DNA of 64,000 nucleotides. Source: an uncultured Oscillospiraceae bacterium. Its GTDB lineage: Bacteria; Bacillota; Clostridia; Oscillospirales; Ruminococcaceae. Below, piece after piece: positions 47,227-55,780 of this stretch (position 1 is the stretch's first letter; each line of letters opens with the position of its first letter). Below the pieces are notes generated by a model. That model saw only the letters and a list, made by a program, of their open reading frames with translations. It had not been told where the DNA came from and searched no databases. The stretch spans positions 1 through 64,000 of the forward strand of contig CAKSEE010000007.1 in NCBI GenBank assembly GCA_934446455.1. The letters run 5' to 3'. The position numbers were made by a program, and so were the translations under genes.

Positions 47227-48018
47227 ATGTACAGACTTTACAAAATATGCGGCTTTATCGTAGGCTGCGACTTCCGCTATCCGACAATGACGGCGCGCGC
47301 GGAAAAATTCCTGCCGGGCGGAGGTTCCGTCCCCGGCGGAGGTTCCGTCCCCGGCGGAGGTTCCGTCCCCGACGGAGGTTCCGCCCCCGACGGAGGTTCC
47401 GCCCCCGACGGCAGCGCTCCCGACATAATCATACCATATAACGCGGCGGCGCTTGCCGAAATAAGCGCGCGTACGGGGCTTGACGCAGACAACGCCGAAA
47501 TAGTGTTCACCGCGGAGAATTTCTACCGCGAACTTCCCATAAGAGGTGGATTTATGCTGCATTCAAGCGCTGTCGTTGCAGACGGGCGGGCGTACCTTTT
47601 CTCCGCGCCAAGCGGCACGGGAAAATCCACGCACACCGCGCTGTGGCTCGAGCTTTTCGGAGAGCGCGCGCGGATACTTAACGACGACAAGCCCGCCGTT
47701 ATGCTGCGCGGCGGCTCCGTCACCGTGTGCGGCACGCCGTGGAGCGGAAAGAGCGACCTCAATTTCAATGCGGAATTTCCGTTACAGGGAATCTGCATTC
47801 TTGAAAGAAGCCCCGAAAACCGCATAGCTCCCCTGCCTGCGGAAGAAGCGGTGTTCCGCCTGCTTGACCAGACGATCCGCCCGTGCGACCCCGCGGGAAT
47901 GAGCGCGCTGCTTTCCTGCATTGACGAGGTTACAGCAAAGGTGCGCTTGTGGAAACTGGGCTGCAACATTTCGCTTGAAGCGGCGCAGATTGCCTACAGC
48001 GCCATGAGCGGCGGCTGA
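47227..48018 (+). CDS. HPr-kinase-like (HprK C-terminal fold) peptide or protein kinase
   Basis: A 263-residue protein. An N-terminal beta region (YRLYKICGFIVGCDFRYP) is followed by a Gly/Ser/Pro repeat, then Walker A APSGTGKSTHTALW (~126-137), NDDKPAVML and GTPWSGKSDLN. True HPr kinases have an extra N-terminal domain missing here. Relatives in lasso-peptide clusters phosphorylate precursor peptides. The ATG at 47227 has AGGGAG four bases upstream; a TTG at 47152 is in frame. The likely substrate is the peptide just before it. Confidence 0.75.
   Translation: MYRLYKICGFIVGCDFRYPTMTARAEKFLPGGGSVPGGGSVPGGGSVPDGGSAPDGGSAPDGSAPDIIIPYNAAALAEISARTGLDADNAEIVFTAENFYRELPIRGGFMLHSSAVVADGRAYLFSAPSGTGKSTHTALWLELFGERARILNDDKPAVMLRGGSVTVCGTPWSGKSDLNFNAEFPLQGICILERSPENRIAPLPAEEAVFRLLDQTIRPCDPAGMSALLSCIDEVTAKVRLWKLGCNISLEAAQIAYSAMSGG
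47323..47418 (+). repeat. 18-bp tandem repeat in the kinase gene
   Basis: Five to six copies encoding (P/D)GGGSVP or DGGSAP lie between the N-terminal strands and the kinase core. Three copies read GGCGGAGGTTCCGTCCCC or a close form. The insert should be a flexible loop and may vary in copy number. Confidence 0.85.
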
Positions 48019-48026
48019 ACGCGGCT

Positions 48027-49571
48027 TTAATCCGTTACCTGCCGCTGCGGGAAAAGCGGCACGATATTGAGCGAAAAACCGCACCTGTCCGCATTGCTGC
48101 GGGTGTTGCGCTCGGTTTTTATGTAAACCGCCCTGCTGACTATGGTTTTCAGCAGGCGGTTTTTTTCTTCGGGAGAAGCCTTTTCGTAGATATCCATGAC
48201 GCGCTCGGAACGCGGCGGCTGCAAGCAGGCTGCCTGCTCCTCCCGCGCCATGACGAGCGCCTCCCCGACTCGGCGCAGGCTATCCGAAAGTCTCTCCCTG
48301 CGCCCGTCAAGCGCCGCAATGCGCCCTGCAAACTCCTCGGGCGAATACACGCCCTGCTCTAAAAAAAGGTATATCCTCTCGCGCTGTGCGGCAAGCTTTT
48401 CAAGCTCCGTGCGCGCTTTTTCCGCGCAGAGCAACTCCGCCTGAGCTGTGCCGCGCTGCGATTCGCTCAACGTAACGCAGCACCCTCCCAGCCACTGCGC
48501 AGCGCCCTCGGCAAGCGCCCTTTCCACCTGCGCAAGCTTTGCAGAAACATTCCTGCAGCTGCGGTTAGGGCAGCGGAGTATCTCGCTGCGGCTTTTGCCG
48601 CCCGCGCCTGCCCTCGTCATCATACTGCCGCACATACCGCAGTATATCAGCCCCGAAAGCGGGTTGCGAAGCTCGGCGCCGTCCTTGCTGTGCGGCATTC
48701 TGCGGGTGTTGATGCACTGCTGCGCGCGGTCGAAATCCTCGTCGCTTATAAGCGGGGGGTGCAGCCCCTGCGCCATGATACAGCAGGCGTTATTACGCCT
48801 GCGCGTTATGGTTATGCCGTCTGCAAGCGACTTTTCCTCCCTGCGGTACTGCCAGCGGATTTTGCCGCAGTATACGGGGTTTTTAAGTATGTCCCGCACC
48901 GAAGCGCCGCTCCACGCGCCGCCCCTGCGCGGCTGCAAGCCCATTTCTTCAAGCCGCCGCGCTATCGCCACGCAGCCCATGCCGCCAATGCACATTGCAA
49001 ATATTGCCCGCACGACGTCGCTCTCAGCGTTCGGCGACAGCGTATAGCCCCTCCCCTTTTTTACCCTTACCCTGTCGTAGCCGAACGGCGGCGTGCTGCC
49101 GATAAAGTGTCCCTCCTTTGCGGCTGCAATGCGCCCGCGCATTATTCTGCGGGATATCGCCCTGTACTCGCGCCGCGCCATGAAAAGCTCGAAATCAACG
49201 TATTCCTCGTCGCTTTCACGGGTCTGGTCGTACACCCTTGCGGGGGTGATTATAAGAGTCCGCGATATGCGGAACGTGTTCGACACCCGCGCCTGGTCGG
49301 CGCTGTCGCCCCTTGCAAGGCGGTCTATATCCATGCACAGCACACCCGCCCAGCGCCGCTGTGCGACCTCCTGCAAAAGCCGCTTCATTTTCGGGCGCGC
49401 TTCAATGCTTTCGCCCGAAACTATCTCCTCATATACCGCGCCTATTTCCATACCATGGCTTTGCGCGTATTCAAGCAGCGCCGCCCTGTGCCTTGCGAGG
49501 GTCTCGCCCTGCCCCATAGCCTCCGCGTCAAGGTCGGCGCGGGATTTGCGCAGATATACCGCGTACTGCAT
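48027..49571 (-). CDS. large serine recombinase of the intervening element
   Basis: A 514-residue recombinase. The resolvase domain has the nucleophile Ser10 in YAVYLRKSRADLD and MDIDRLARGD. A Recombinase domain (TPPFGYDRVRVKKGRGYTL), a zinc beta-ribbon (IYCGMCGSMMTR and RCPNRSC) and a C-terminal coiled coil follow. This is the CisA/SpoIVCA-like large serine integrase layout. The ATG at 49571 has AGGTGG upstream and keeps Ser at the standard position; 49616 is in frame but lacks a site. It should catalyse integration, and excision if assisted. Confidence 0.93.
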   Translation of the reverse strand: MQYAVYLRKSRADLDAEAMGQGETLARHRAALLEYAQSHGMEIGAVYEEIVSGESIEARPKMKRLLQEVAQRRWAGVLCMDIDRLARGDSADQARVSNTFRISRTLIITPARVYDQTRESDEEYVDFELFMARREYRAISRRIMRGRIAAAKEGHFIGSTPPFGYDRVRVKKGRGYTLSPNAESDVVRAIFAMCIGGMGCVAIARRLEEMGLQPRRGGAWSGASVRDILKNPVYCGKIRWQYRREEKSLADGITITRRRNNACCIMAQGLHPPLISDEDFDRAQQCINTRRMPHSKDGAELRNPLSGLIYCGMCGSMMTRAGAGGKSRSEILRCPNRSCRNVSAKLAQVERALAEGAAQWLGGCCVTLSESQRGTAQAELLCAEKARTELEKLAAQRERIYLFLEQGVYSPEEFAGRIAALDGRRERLSDSLRRVGEALVMAREEQAACLQPPRSERVMDIYEKASPEEKNRLLKTIVSRAVYIKTERNTRSNADRCGFSLNIVPLFPQRQVTD

Positions 49572-49612
49572 TGCCGTAACCACCTTTCCGGCGGAATATT
49601 GCCCGCCGCGAA

Positions 49613-49777
49613 TCACGGGGGCTTGCGTTCACGCTGCTGCCGACTCAGCTGCGCCGCCGTATTCAGCATATTCTCACGGCGCAATTCAAGCTCCGCTTCA
49701 CGGACGTCTTTGTAAGCGTCGCTGCTGAATGTTACCGAAGCACCGCACGGCGCGGTAAATGTAAGTATAGTTTCCAT
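49613..49777 (-). CDS. 54-residue protein upstream of the recombinase, candidate directionality factor
   Basis: METILTFTAPCGASVTFSSD begins a small charged protein with a helical second half (KDVREAELELRRENMLNTAA). GGGGTGA lies five to six bases before the ATG. It ends 41 bp before the recombinase ATG on the same strand. Recombination directionality factors of serine integrases are small, unrelated proteins often encoded beside the integrase, so this is a position-based guess. Confidence 0.55.
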   Translation of the reverse strand: METILTFTAPCGASVTFSSDAYKDVREAELELRRENMLNTAAQLSRQQRERKPP

Positions 49778-49833
49778 AAAAATCACCCCGCTTAATTATA
49801 TTGCTAAGGGGTTGTACGATATCTCACCCGAAT

Positions 49834-49879
49834 ACTGTAATGATAGCGGACGTATACATTCGGTCCCCCGCTTGCGGTA
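49834..49879. other. attR of the intervening element
   Basis: The central AC is at 49856-49857. The inner half-site is ACTGTAATGA (49834-49843), a 4-base gap and GGACGTAT (49848-49855), the mirror of the attL inner arm: 8/8 and 9/10 matches at identical spacing. The outer half re-enters GH18 coding sequence as GGTCCCCCG (Gly-Pro-Pro). Confidence 0.85.
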
Positions 49880-50278
49880 TCGCCCATAAACGAGGTGCGC
49901 CGCGTGCTTGACTACGCCGTAACGGAGATACCTCCCGAAAAGATACTCATGGGTATGCCAAACTACGGCTACGACTGGACCCTGCCCTATATGCGCGGAA
50001 CGGCAGCGCAGAGCATAGGCCTTGCACAGGCTGCGGAACTCGCGGTGCGCACAGGCTCGGAGATACAGTACGACGAGCTTGCGCAGACCCCCTTCTTCAA
50101 CTACACCGAAAACGGCGCGCGCCATGTGGTGTGGTTCGACGACCCGCGCTCCATAACCGCAAAGCTCGGGCTTATAAACGAGTACGGGCTGGCGGGCGCA
50201 AGCTGGTGGACGGTAAACCGCTGCTATGTGCCAAACTGGCTCATCACGCAGAACCTTTTCGATATAGTGAAATTCTGA
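49860..50278 (+). pseudogene. C-terminal part of interrupted LysM-GH18 gene
   Basis: Directly after TATACAT the sequence reads in frame GPPLAVSPINEVRRVLDYAV, then GMPNYGYDWTLPY and GLAGASWWTVNR, the last three barrel strands of SleL/YaaH-type GH18. There is no ribosome site and no true start, only an internal GTG, so alone it is silent. Every codon is intact, as expected if the gene is still used after excision or was interrupted recently. Confidence 0.92.
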
Positions 50279-50284
50279 ACGGAA

Positions 50285-50319
50285 GCCCCGCTCGTGAACC
50301 CACGGGCGGGGCATATTTT
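50285..50319 (+). terminator. terminator of the amidase-GH18 operon
   Basis: GCCCCGC(T)CGTG paired with CACGGGCGGGGC, followed by ATATTTTA. The stem is strong but the U-tract is modest. Confidence 0.6.
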
Positions 50320-50332
50320 ACGGGAAAATATG

Positions 50333-50361
50333 TTGACATAACAGCCAAAATATAGTATAAT
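50333..50361 (+). promoter_or_regulatory. consensus sigma-A promoter of the large cell-wall protein
   Basis: TTGACA, a 17-base spacer and TATAAT, a perfect match to consensus in both boxes. Start codon ~40 nt downstream with TTGGAGG. Confidence 0.9.
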
Positions 50362-50398
50362 ATATATCATTGCTTAGCAATAAGTTTGGAGGAATTAT

Positions 50399-53300
50399 AT
50401 GAAAAAACTGATTCAACGCGCCGTCAGCGCCCTGACGGCGACCGCTATTGCCGCGGCGATGGCGTTCATTCCAAAACCTGCCGACGTGGCGGGCGTGGCG
50501 AGCGCGCAGTCGCCCAAAACCGTTACGGGCGTGCGGCTTAACGAGCTGGAAAGACCCGGCGCTTCAAAGGACTACTGGAGCGGCGACCTTGTTTACTTCG
50601 GCAGCTACAAGGGCTACCCGCTAAGGTTCCGCGTTATGGAAAAGTACGGCGGCGAAAGCTACGGTATAAGTGAAAATGTGCTTACGCTCGACTGCGACAA
50701 TATCGTCGACCAGAAGTCTATGCTCAACGGCGATGAGGACTTTGACGACATTGATACCGGCATAATATTTGATAAAAGCCCCGTAAAGAAGTGGCTTAAC
50801 AGCACATTTTATAACACAGCGTTTACCGATGAGGAAAGGGCGCTCATTGCGAAAAGCACGAGGGGCGCCGCTAATGGAGGACCGAGAGAAGGCAGACGCG
50901 TTTGCAGTATGCGTTTCACAAACACCTATTTCTTCCCCATGACGGGCGCGCACCTGGATACAAAATACGGTATCCCTAAATTCGACCGCCATGATTTGAA
51001 AGGTCTTGCAAAAACCTACCTTGGCAAGACTGCCGAAAATGAATACGGCAGTAAAATAAGCTATTGGCTGTGCTGCACGTTCAGGAACGAAATCGCAACG
51101 CCGCTTGTGCTGAGAAAGCCGGCGAACGACTACTACCCCGACATCATAAGAGTGGACGAGGTCGCCAAAAACAACGCAAGCGTGTTTGACGTTAGCGCTA
51201 CGATAGGCGTAAGCCCTATGATGAACATAAGGTCGGACAGCATTCTCTTCACCTCAAAGGTTGACATACCCGACGAGAAACACAAGGACACCTACAAGCT
51301 AACTTTACAGCTTGACGACATGGTTCTTACGCCTAAGGGCACGCCCACGCGCAGCGCAAACACCGTAACGGTGGATTACACAAAGCAGCGGGGCGCGGAC
51401 AGAATGGACCGCGTATCCGTGGTGATCACCGACAGGGGCTTTTACGAGGAGGGCGCAAAGGTTCTCTACTACGGCGAGGTGGTTAATAACAAGTTCACGC
51501 TCTCCGACGAGGCGGGCAGAATGGACCCATCGACATACCACGCCTACATTGTCGGCGAGGAGCTGCACGGCGAGCGCGAGTGCGATTACGCGAGCGCGCC
51601 GCAGGAGATAAGCATTCCCGCGCCGCAAACAGCGGATACAGTTTCCCTTTCGGTAGACGCCCCCGTGGCTAAAGCCGCTTACGGCACGCCCGTTTGCACG
51701 TCCGACAGCGCTTACATAAACTCTTACTGCTGGAGAAACGTATACAACAACAATATGCAGGTAACGGGAAATGCAAGCTATAACACCCTGTACTCCCTTA
51801 CCGTAACGCTTATGCCAAAAAGCGGTATTCAGTTTACGGAAAACACCGCGGTAACGGGCGTTCCCGTGGATACCGTTACGATAAACAAGGACAATTCGCT
51901 TACGGTCGTTGCAAAGTTCCCCGTCACCCGCATGCAGAAAATCACGAGCCTTAAGGCGATTGCCGATAAGGAGTTCCCGCACGGCTCAACGGCGGACGAC
52001 GTAAAGAACGGTCTGCCCAAATACGTTGTGGCTGAAACCGAGGAAAACGGGCTGGTTTCCTTTAATATAACATGGGACTATTCCACGGTAAGCTTTGACC
52101 CCGCAAAGTCGGATTCCGCGCAGAAATTTTACGTATATGGCACGTTTGACCCCAAAAGCTACGACACCACCGCCGTGCAGGACGCAGCGACGGGGACTAA
52201 CAGGGTTCAGATAAAGGTAACGGTATGCCCCCACACCCCGAGAGCCACATGGGCATATAACGAAACCGAGCATTACAAGCTCTGCAACGCCGCAGGCTGC
52301 GGGCAGAAAATGACCTCTGAGCCGCACGATTTTATGACCATTTACGACAAGGAGCAATACCTTGAAAAGGGCGGAAGTATCTTTGACTACCCGATAAAAT
52401 GGTGCAGAACCTGCGGCTACAGAACAAGCGACAACGCCGAAAGAATGGCGGCGGTAACAACGGTAGGCTCTTTGGAGCCTAAGGTGTTTACGGATTTTAA
52501 GATGGCGTGGTTTTATGCAAAGGAAAACCCGGGCTCGACAATAACGCTGCTCAGCAATGTTAATGCAGGTAATCTTAACGGAACTTTGTCGATTGAGCCT
52601 AATCAGGAGATTACGCTGGACCTTAGCAAATATTCGCTTACAATACCGGGCGGCAGCAATGGTAATGACCTTTTTACAATTGACGGCGGCAGCCTTACCG
52701 TAAAGTCCGGCGACGTCAACGGAGGGGGCTTCCTGTTCTGCGAAGGCTGGTATCTGTTTACGGTAAACTCAGGCAGCCTTACCATCGAGAGCGGAACGTT
52801 CAAAAACCTTAGCAACTCCCTGTTTAACATCTATGTCAAGGATACGAACGCTGACTGTAATATAACAATAAACGGCGGCTATTTTGTCAACGGAATTAAA
52901 CTTAATAGCGGAAATATTACAATAAACAGCGGAAAAATCGATGGAGACGGATTATCAATTAACGGCAGCGCCGAAGCAGAACTCGCAGGCGGCTCATATT
53001 CCGAAATAAACGTAAACTTGTCAGGCGCACAAAAAAACATATACGAACTACTGCGCGGCGACTATGAATATAAGTACAACCCTGATGAACAAAAACCATG
53101 GTTCAGTACGGGAATAAACATAATAAACCCGAAGGTCGTGCTTAAAAGCGACCATGTTCACACACCGCAGCTTGTTGCGCAGGTAGACGAAACCTGCACC
53201 ACAAACGGCGCAAAGGCACACTACGAGTGCAGCTGCGGCGCTATTTTCAGCGATAATACAATGACCCGGGAAGTGCCGCTTGCGGAGTTTGCAATTCCTG

Positions 53301-55516
53301 CGGCGCACGTTGGCGGTACGGCTACCTGCAAGAACAGAGCCGTATGCACCCGCTGCGGCAGGGAATACGGCGAGCTTACCGACAAACACAGCTTTGGCAC
53401 GGATTACGGCTCTGACGAGAACGGGCATTGGCTCTGCTGCACGGAATGCGGCATTGCTGACAGCGTCACAGAAGCCCACGCCATGACCGCAAGCACCGAC
53501 TGCACCCAGCCCGACACGTGCGATATATGCGGCTACGCTTCTGACGAAATGCAGGCAAAACACGCGTGGGGCGCATGGGCAGCCGACCCCGCAGACCCCG
53601 AACGCCACACGAGAGGCTGCACAAACAGCGGCTGCACCGCTTCCGAAAGCGAGCAGCATTCGGGCGGTACGGCTACCTGCTCGCAGAGCGCGGTATGCGG
53701 CAGCTGCGGCGCTCAATACGGCGACAAAGACCCCGCCGTTCACTCCTCAGAGGACCTTACATGGGACACCACGGAAACAACGCACGTTCTCGTTCATGCG
53801 TGCTGCGGCGAGGCTGCTGACAAGGTATTCATGCACGACTGGGACAGCGCGTTCGACTGCCGCGACTGCGGCTACGCCTGCGCGCACAGCTTTGAAGAAC
53901 CCGACTATATGTGGAGCAATGACGGCACAGCGTGCACGGCTTCAAGGACGTGCGAGTTCTGCACCGATACGCACACGCAGGACGCAAAGGTAACTGTAAG
54001 GGTAACTCAGGCGCAGTCCTGCACCGACCCCGAGCTTTCCACCTGCACTGCGACCTTTACGGGTGCAGACTTTACCACGCAGGTAAAGCAGGACGTTGAA
54101 ACAAAGCCCGCGCTCGGACATGACTACGCGGCTGTGTGGACGAGCGACAGCGCCGAGCACTGGCACAAGTGCGCGCGCTGCAACGAGAAAACGGACGTTT
54201 CCGCGCACAGCGGCGGTACGGCGGACTGCCTGTCCCCCGCCGCCTGCGAATACTGCGCGCATGAATACGGCAGCATTGACCCTGACAACCACAGCGGCTC
54301 GCTCAGGTATGTCAGAGTATCCGACGAGGCGCACAGGCAGGAGTATTCCTGCTGCGGCAAGGTAACTGCGGAAGAACCGCACTGCTTTGACGAGAACAAG
54401 GTATGCACAAAGTGCGGCTACGGCTGCACGCACAGCTTCGGCAGCGCTTCTTACACATGGAGCTCGGACCTTACAGGCTGCACTGCGGCGCGCGACTGCG
54501 GGCGCTGCGGCTTTACCGACAAGGAAACGGTAAAGGCTGCCGCTAAGGTAACCCGGCCGCAGACCTGCCTTGACCCCGAGCTTACCACATATACCGCGGT
54601 ATTCAGTGGGGAGGGGTTTGCGGCGCAGGTAAAGGAGAACGTGCAGACAAAATCGGCGCTCGGGCATGACTACACGACCGTGTGGACGAGCGACGGCGCG
54701 CAGCACTGGCACAAGTGCGCGCGGTGCGAGGCAAAAACGGACGTTTCCGCTCACAGCGGCGGCACAGCGGAGTGCGACGCAAAGGCGCGCTGTGAAATAT
54801 GCGGGCAGGAATATGGCAGCACAGACCCCGACGTTCACAGCGGCGTGCTTAAGTACACGTCGATATCCTCGCAGGCGCACAGGCAGGAATACTCCTGCTG
54901 CGGCAAGGTGACTATCGCAGAAGAGCCGCACGAATTCGGCACAGGCAGAAAGTGTGAAAAGTGCGGTTATAGCAGCAGCTCCTCGGGCGGCGGCTCAAGA
55001 CCCAACAGGGACGACGATTCCAACGACGTTAAGCCCGATGACACCAAACCCGACGACGCCAAGCCCGACGACACAAAGCCGAGCGACACCAAGCCCGATG
55101 ACGCCAAGCCCGACGACACCAAACCCGACGACACAAAGCCGAGCGACACCAAACCCGACGACGCCAAGCCCGATGACACAAAGCCGAGCGACACCAAGCC
55201 CGACGACACAAAGCCGAGCGACACCAAGCCGAGCGACGCCAAGCCCGACGACGCCAAGCCCGACAGCTCAGAATCCTCTGAGTCCTCACCCGCAGACAGC
55301 GGCGAGAGCGCGGAAAACGAGAGCTCGGAAAGCGGCGAAAACGGCGGCACGGATACCGACGGACAGGGCAATGGCACAGGCGTAAAGCCCGACGGCTCCG
55401 ACAGCTCCGACGGTAAAGCGGACGAGAGCGTTCCCGCAACGGGAATTGCCGTAAACCTTGCGGCTTTGATTGCAGCAGGCGCTGCGGTGACGGTTCTGCG
55501 CAAAAAGAGAAAATAA
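50399..55516 (+). CDS. 1,705-residue sortase-anchored surface protein
   Basis: A signal peptide (~1-37) is followed by a DUF6273-like domain (YFGSYKGYPLRFRVMEKYG; KKWLNSTFYNTAF). Beta-rich repeats at ~700-860 (TIESGTFKNL, ITINGGYFVNG) suggest a right-handed helix. Cys-rich modules at ~900-1540 follow the pattern HSGGTAxC...C..CGxxYG...H. A DDTKPDDAKPSDTKP-type stalk leads to a VPATG sorting signal, a hydrophobic helix and RKKRK. It should be linked to peptidoglycan; its ligand is unknown. The repeated Cys/His modules look like structural or metal sites. Confidence 0.88.
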   Translation: MKKLIQRAVSALTATAIAAAMAFIPKPADVAGVASAQSPKTVTGVRLNELERPGASKDYWSGDLVYFGSYKGYPLRFRVMEKYGGESYGISENVLTLDCDNIVDQKSMLNGDEDFDDIDTGIIFDKSPVKKWLNSTFYNTAFTDEERALIAKSTRGAANGGPREGRRVCSMRFTNTYFFPMTGAHLDTKYGIPKFDRHDLKGLAKTYLGKTAENEYGSKISYWLCCTFRNEIATPLVLRKPANDYYPDIIRVDEVAKNNASVFDVSATIGVSPMMNIRSDSILFTSKVDIPDEKHKDTYKLTLQLDDMVLTPKGTPTRSANTVTVDYTKQRGADRMDRVSVVITDRGFYEEGAKVLYYGEVVNNKFTLSDEAGRMDPSTYHAYIVGEELHGERECDYASAPQEISIPAPQTADTVSLSVDAPVAKAAYGTPVCTSDSAYINSYCWRNVYNNNMQVTGNASYNTLYSLTVTLMPKSGIQFTENTAVTGVPVDTVTINKDNSLTVVAKFPVTRMQKITSLKAIADKEFPHGSTADDVKNGLPKYVVAETEENGLVSFNITWDYSTVSFDPAKSDSAQKFYVYGTFDPKSYDTTAVQDAATGTNRVQIKVTVCPHTPRATWAYNETEHYKLCNAAGCGQKMTSEPHDFMTIYDKEQYLEKGGSIFDYPIKWCRTCGYRTSDNAERMAAVTTVGSLEPKVFTDFKMAWFYAKENPGSTITLLSNVNAGNLNGTLSIEPNQEITLDLSKYSLTIPGGSNGNDLFTIDGGSLTVKSGDVNGGGFLFCEGWYLFTVNSGSLTIESGTFKNLSNSLFNIYVKDTNADCNITINGGYFVNGIKLNSGNITINSGKIDGDGLSINGSAEAELAGGSYSEINVNLSGAQKNIYELLRGDYEYKYNPDEQKPWFSTGINIINPKVVLKSDHVHTPQLVAQVDETCTTNGAKAHYECSCGAIFSDNTMTREVPLAEFAIPAAHVGGTATCKNRAVCTRCGREYGELTDKHSFGTDYGSDENGHWLCCTECGIADSVTEAHAMTASTDCTQPDTCDICGYASDEMQAKHAWGAWAADPADPERHTRGCTNSGCTASESEQHSGGTATCSQSAVCGSCGAQYGDKDPAVHSSEDLTWDTTETTHVLVHACCGEAADKVFMHDWDSAFDCRDCGYACAHSFEEPDYMWSNDGTACTASRTCEFCTDTHTQDAKVTVRVTQAQSCTDPELSTCTATFTGADFTTQVKQDVETKPALGHDYAAVWTSDSAEHWHKCARCNEKTDVSAHSGGTADCLSPAACEYCAHEYGSIDPDNHSGSLRYVRVSDEAHRQEYSCCGKVTAEEPHCFDENKVCTKCGYGCTHSFGSASYTWSSDLTGCTAARDCGRCGFTDKETVKAAAKVTRPQTCLDPELTTYTAVFSGEGFAAQVKENVQTKSALGHDYTTVWTSDGAQHWHKCARCEAKTDVSAHSGGTAECDAKARCEICGQEYGSTDPDVHSGVLKYTSISSQAHRQEYSCCGKVTIAEEPHEFGTGRKCEKCGYSSSSSGGGSRPNRDDDSNDVKPDDTKPDDAKPDDTKPSDTKPDDAKPDDTKPDDTKPSDTKPDDAKPDDTKPSDTKPDDTKPSDTKPSDAKPDDAKPDSSESSESSPADSGESAENESSESGENGGTDTDGQGNGTGVKPDGSDSSDGKADESVPATGIAVNLAALIAAGAAVTVLRKKRK
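55021..55262 (+). repeat. Asp-Lys-Pro stalk repeat
   Basis: About sixteen copies of a 15-bp unit encode D(D/S)(T/A)KP, with the third position varying between D and S. It is a length-variable wall-spanning stalk before the sorting signal. Confidence 0.9.
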
Positions 55517-55525
55517 CAGCTAATA

Positions 55526-55765
55526 AAGCCGAGGTTCGCTCCTCGGCTTCAGCTTGTCGAAAAAGTATGTTATGCCCGCGAAGCGGGCTTTGAAATCCGT
55601 TTTTTGTCACGGCTCCGCCGGGGCAAAAAACACTTCTATCCGCACAAGTGTGCGAATTGTCGGCGTAGCCGGCAATGAGTGCGCGCAGTGCGGATGTTTC
55701 TGTCGGAAAAGTCGCAAGACTTTTTCGACAGACTCAAGCCGAGGATCGCTCCTCGGCTTTTGTTG
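55526..55765. repeat. 186-bp repeat copy A between duplicated terminator hairpins
   Basis: The 186-bp unit (55550-55735) starts CAGCTTGTCGAAAAAG and ends CTTTTTCGACAGACTC, an inverted pair. Inside are stems such as CCCGCGAAGCGGG and CCGCACAAGTGTGCG. A 24-bp terminator hairpin of the upstream gene lies on both sides (55526-55549 and 55736-55759) with one difference. Only the right copy keeps the T-run. Confidence 0.88.
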
Positions 55766-55780
55766 CGTTCCGACGGCGCT

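Larger units (their letters stand above)
46204..49856. mobile_element. 3,652-bp serine-recombinase intervening element in the spore-lysin gene
   Basis: Bounded by direct TATACAT repeats (46201-46207 and 49853-49859). Contents in order: attL, sigma-A promoter, decayed secreted-protein gene, short peptide, HprK-like kinase (plus strand), then recombinase and a 54-residue protein (minus strand), attR. No phage structural, replication or conjugation genes. Size and single-gene interruption resemble the sigK skin-type elements of spore formers. Confidence 0.92.

Noticed and set aside
49860..50278. The GH18 C-terminal frame as a separate short gene
   Set aside because: It has no ribosome site or proper start, and its first codons continue the GH18 family sequence from the other side of the element.
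55569..55760. Protein frame inside the 186-bp repeat
   Set aside because: No ribosome site, the sequence is a chain of hairpins, and the frame exits into unrelated sequence at the two sites.
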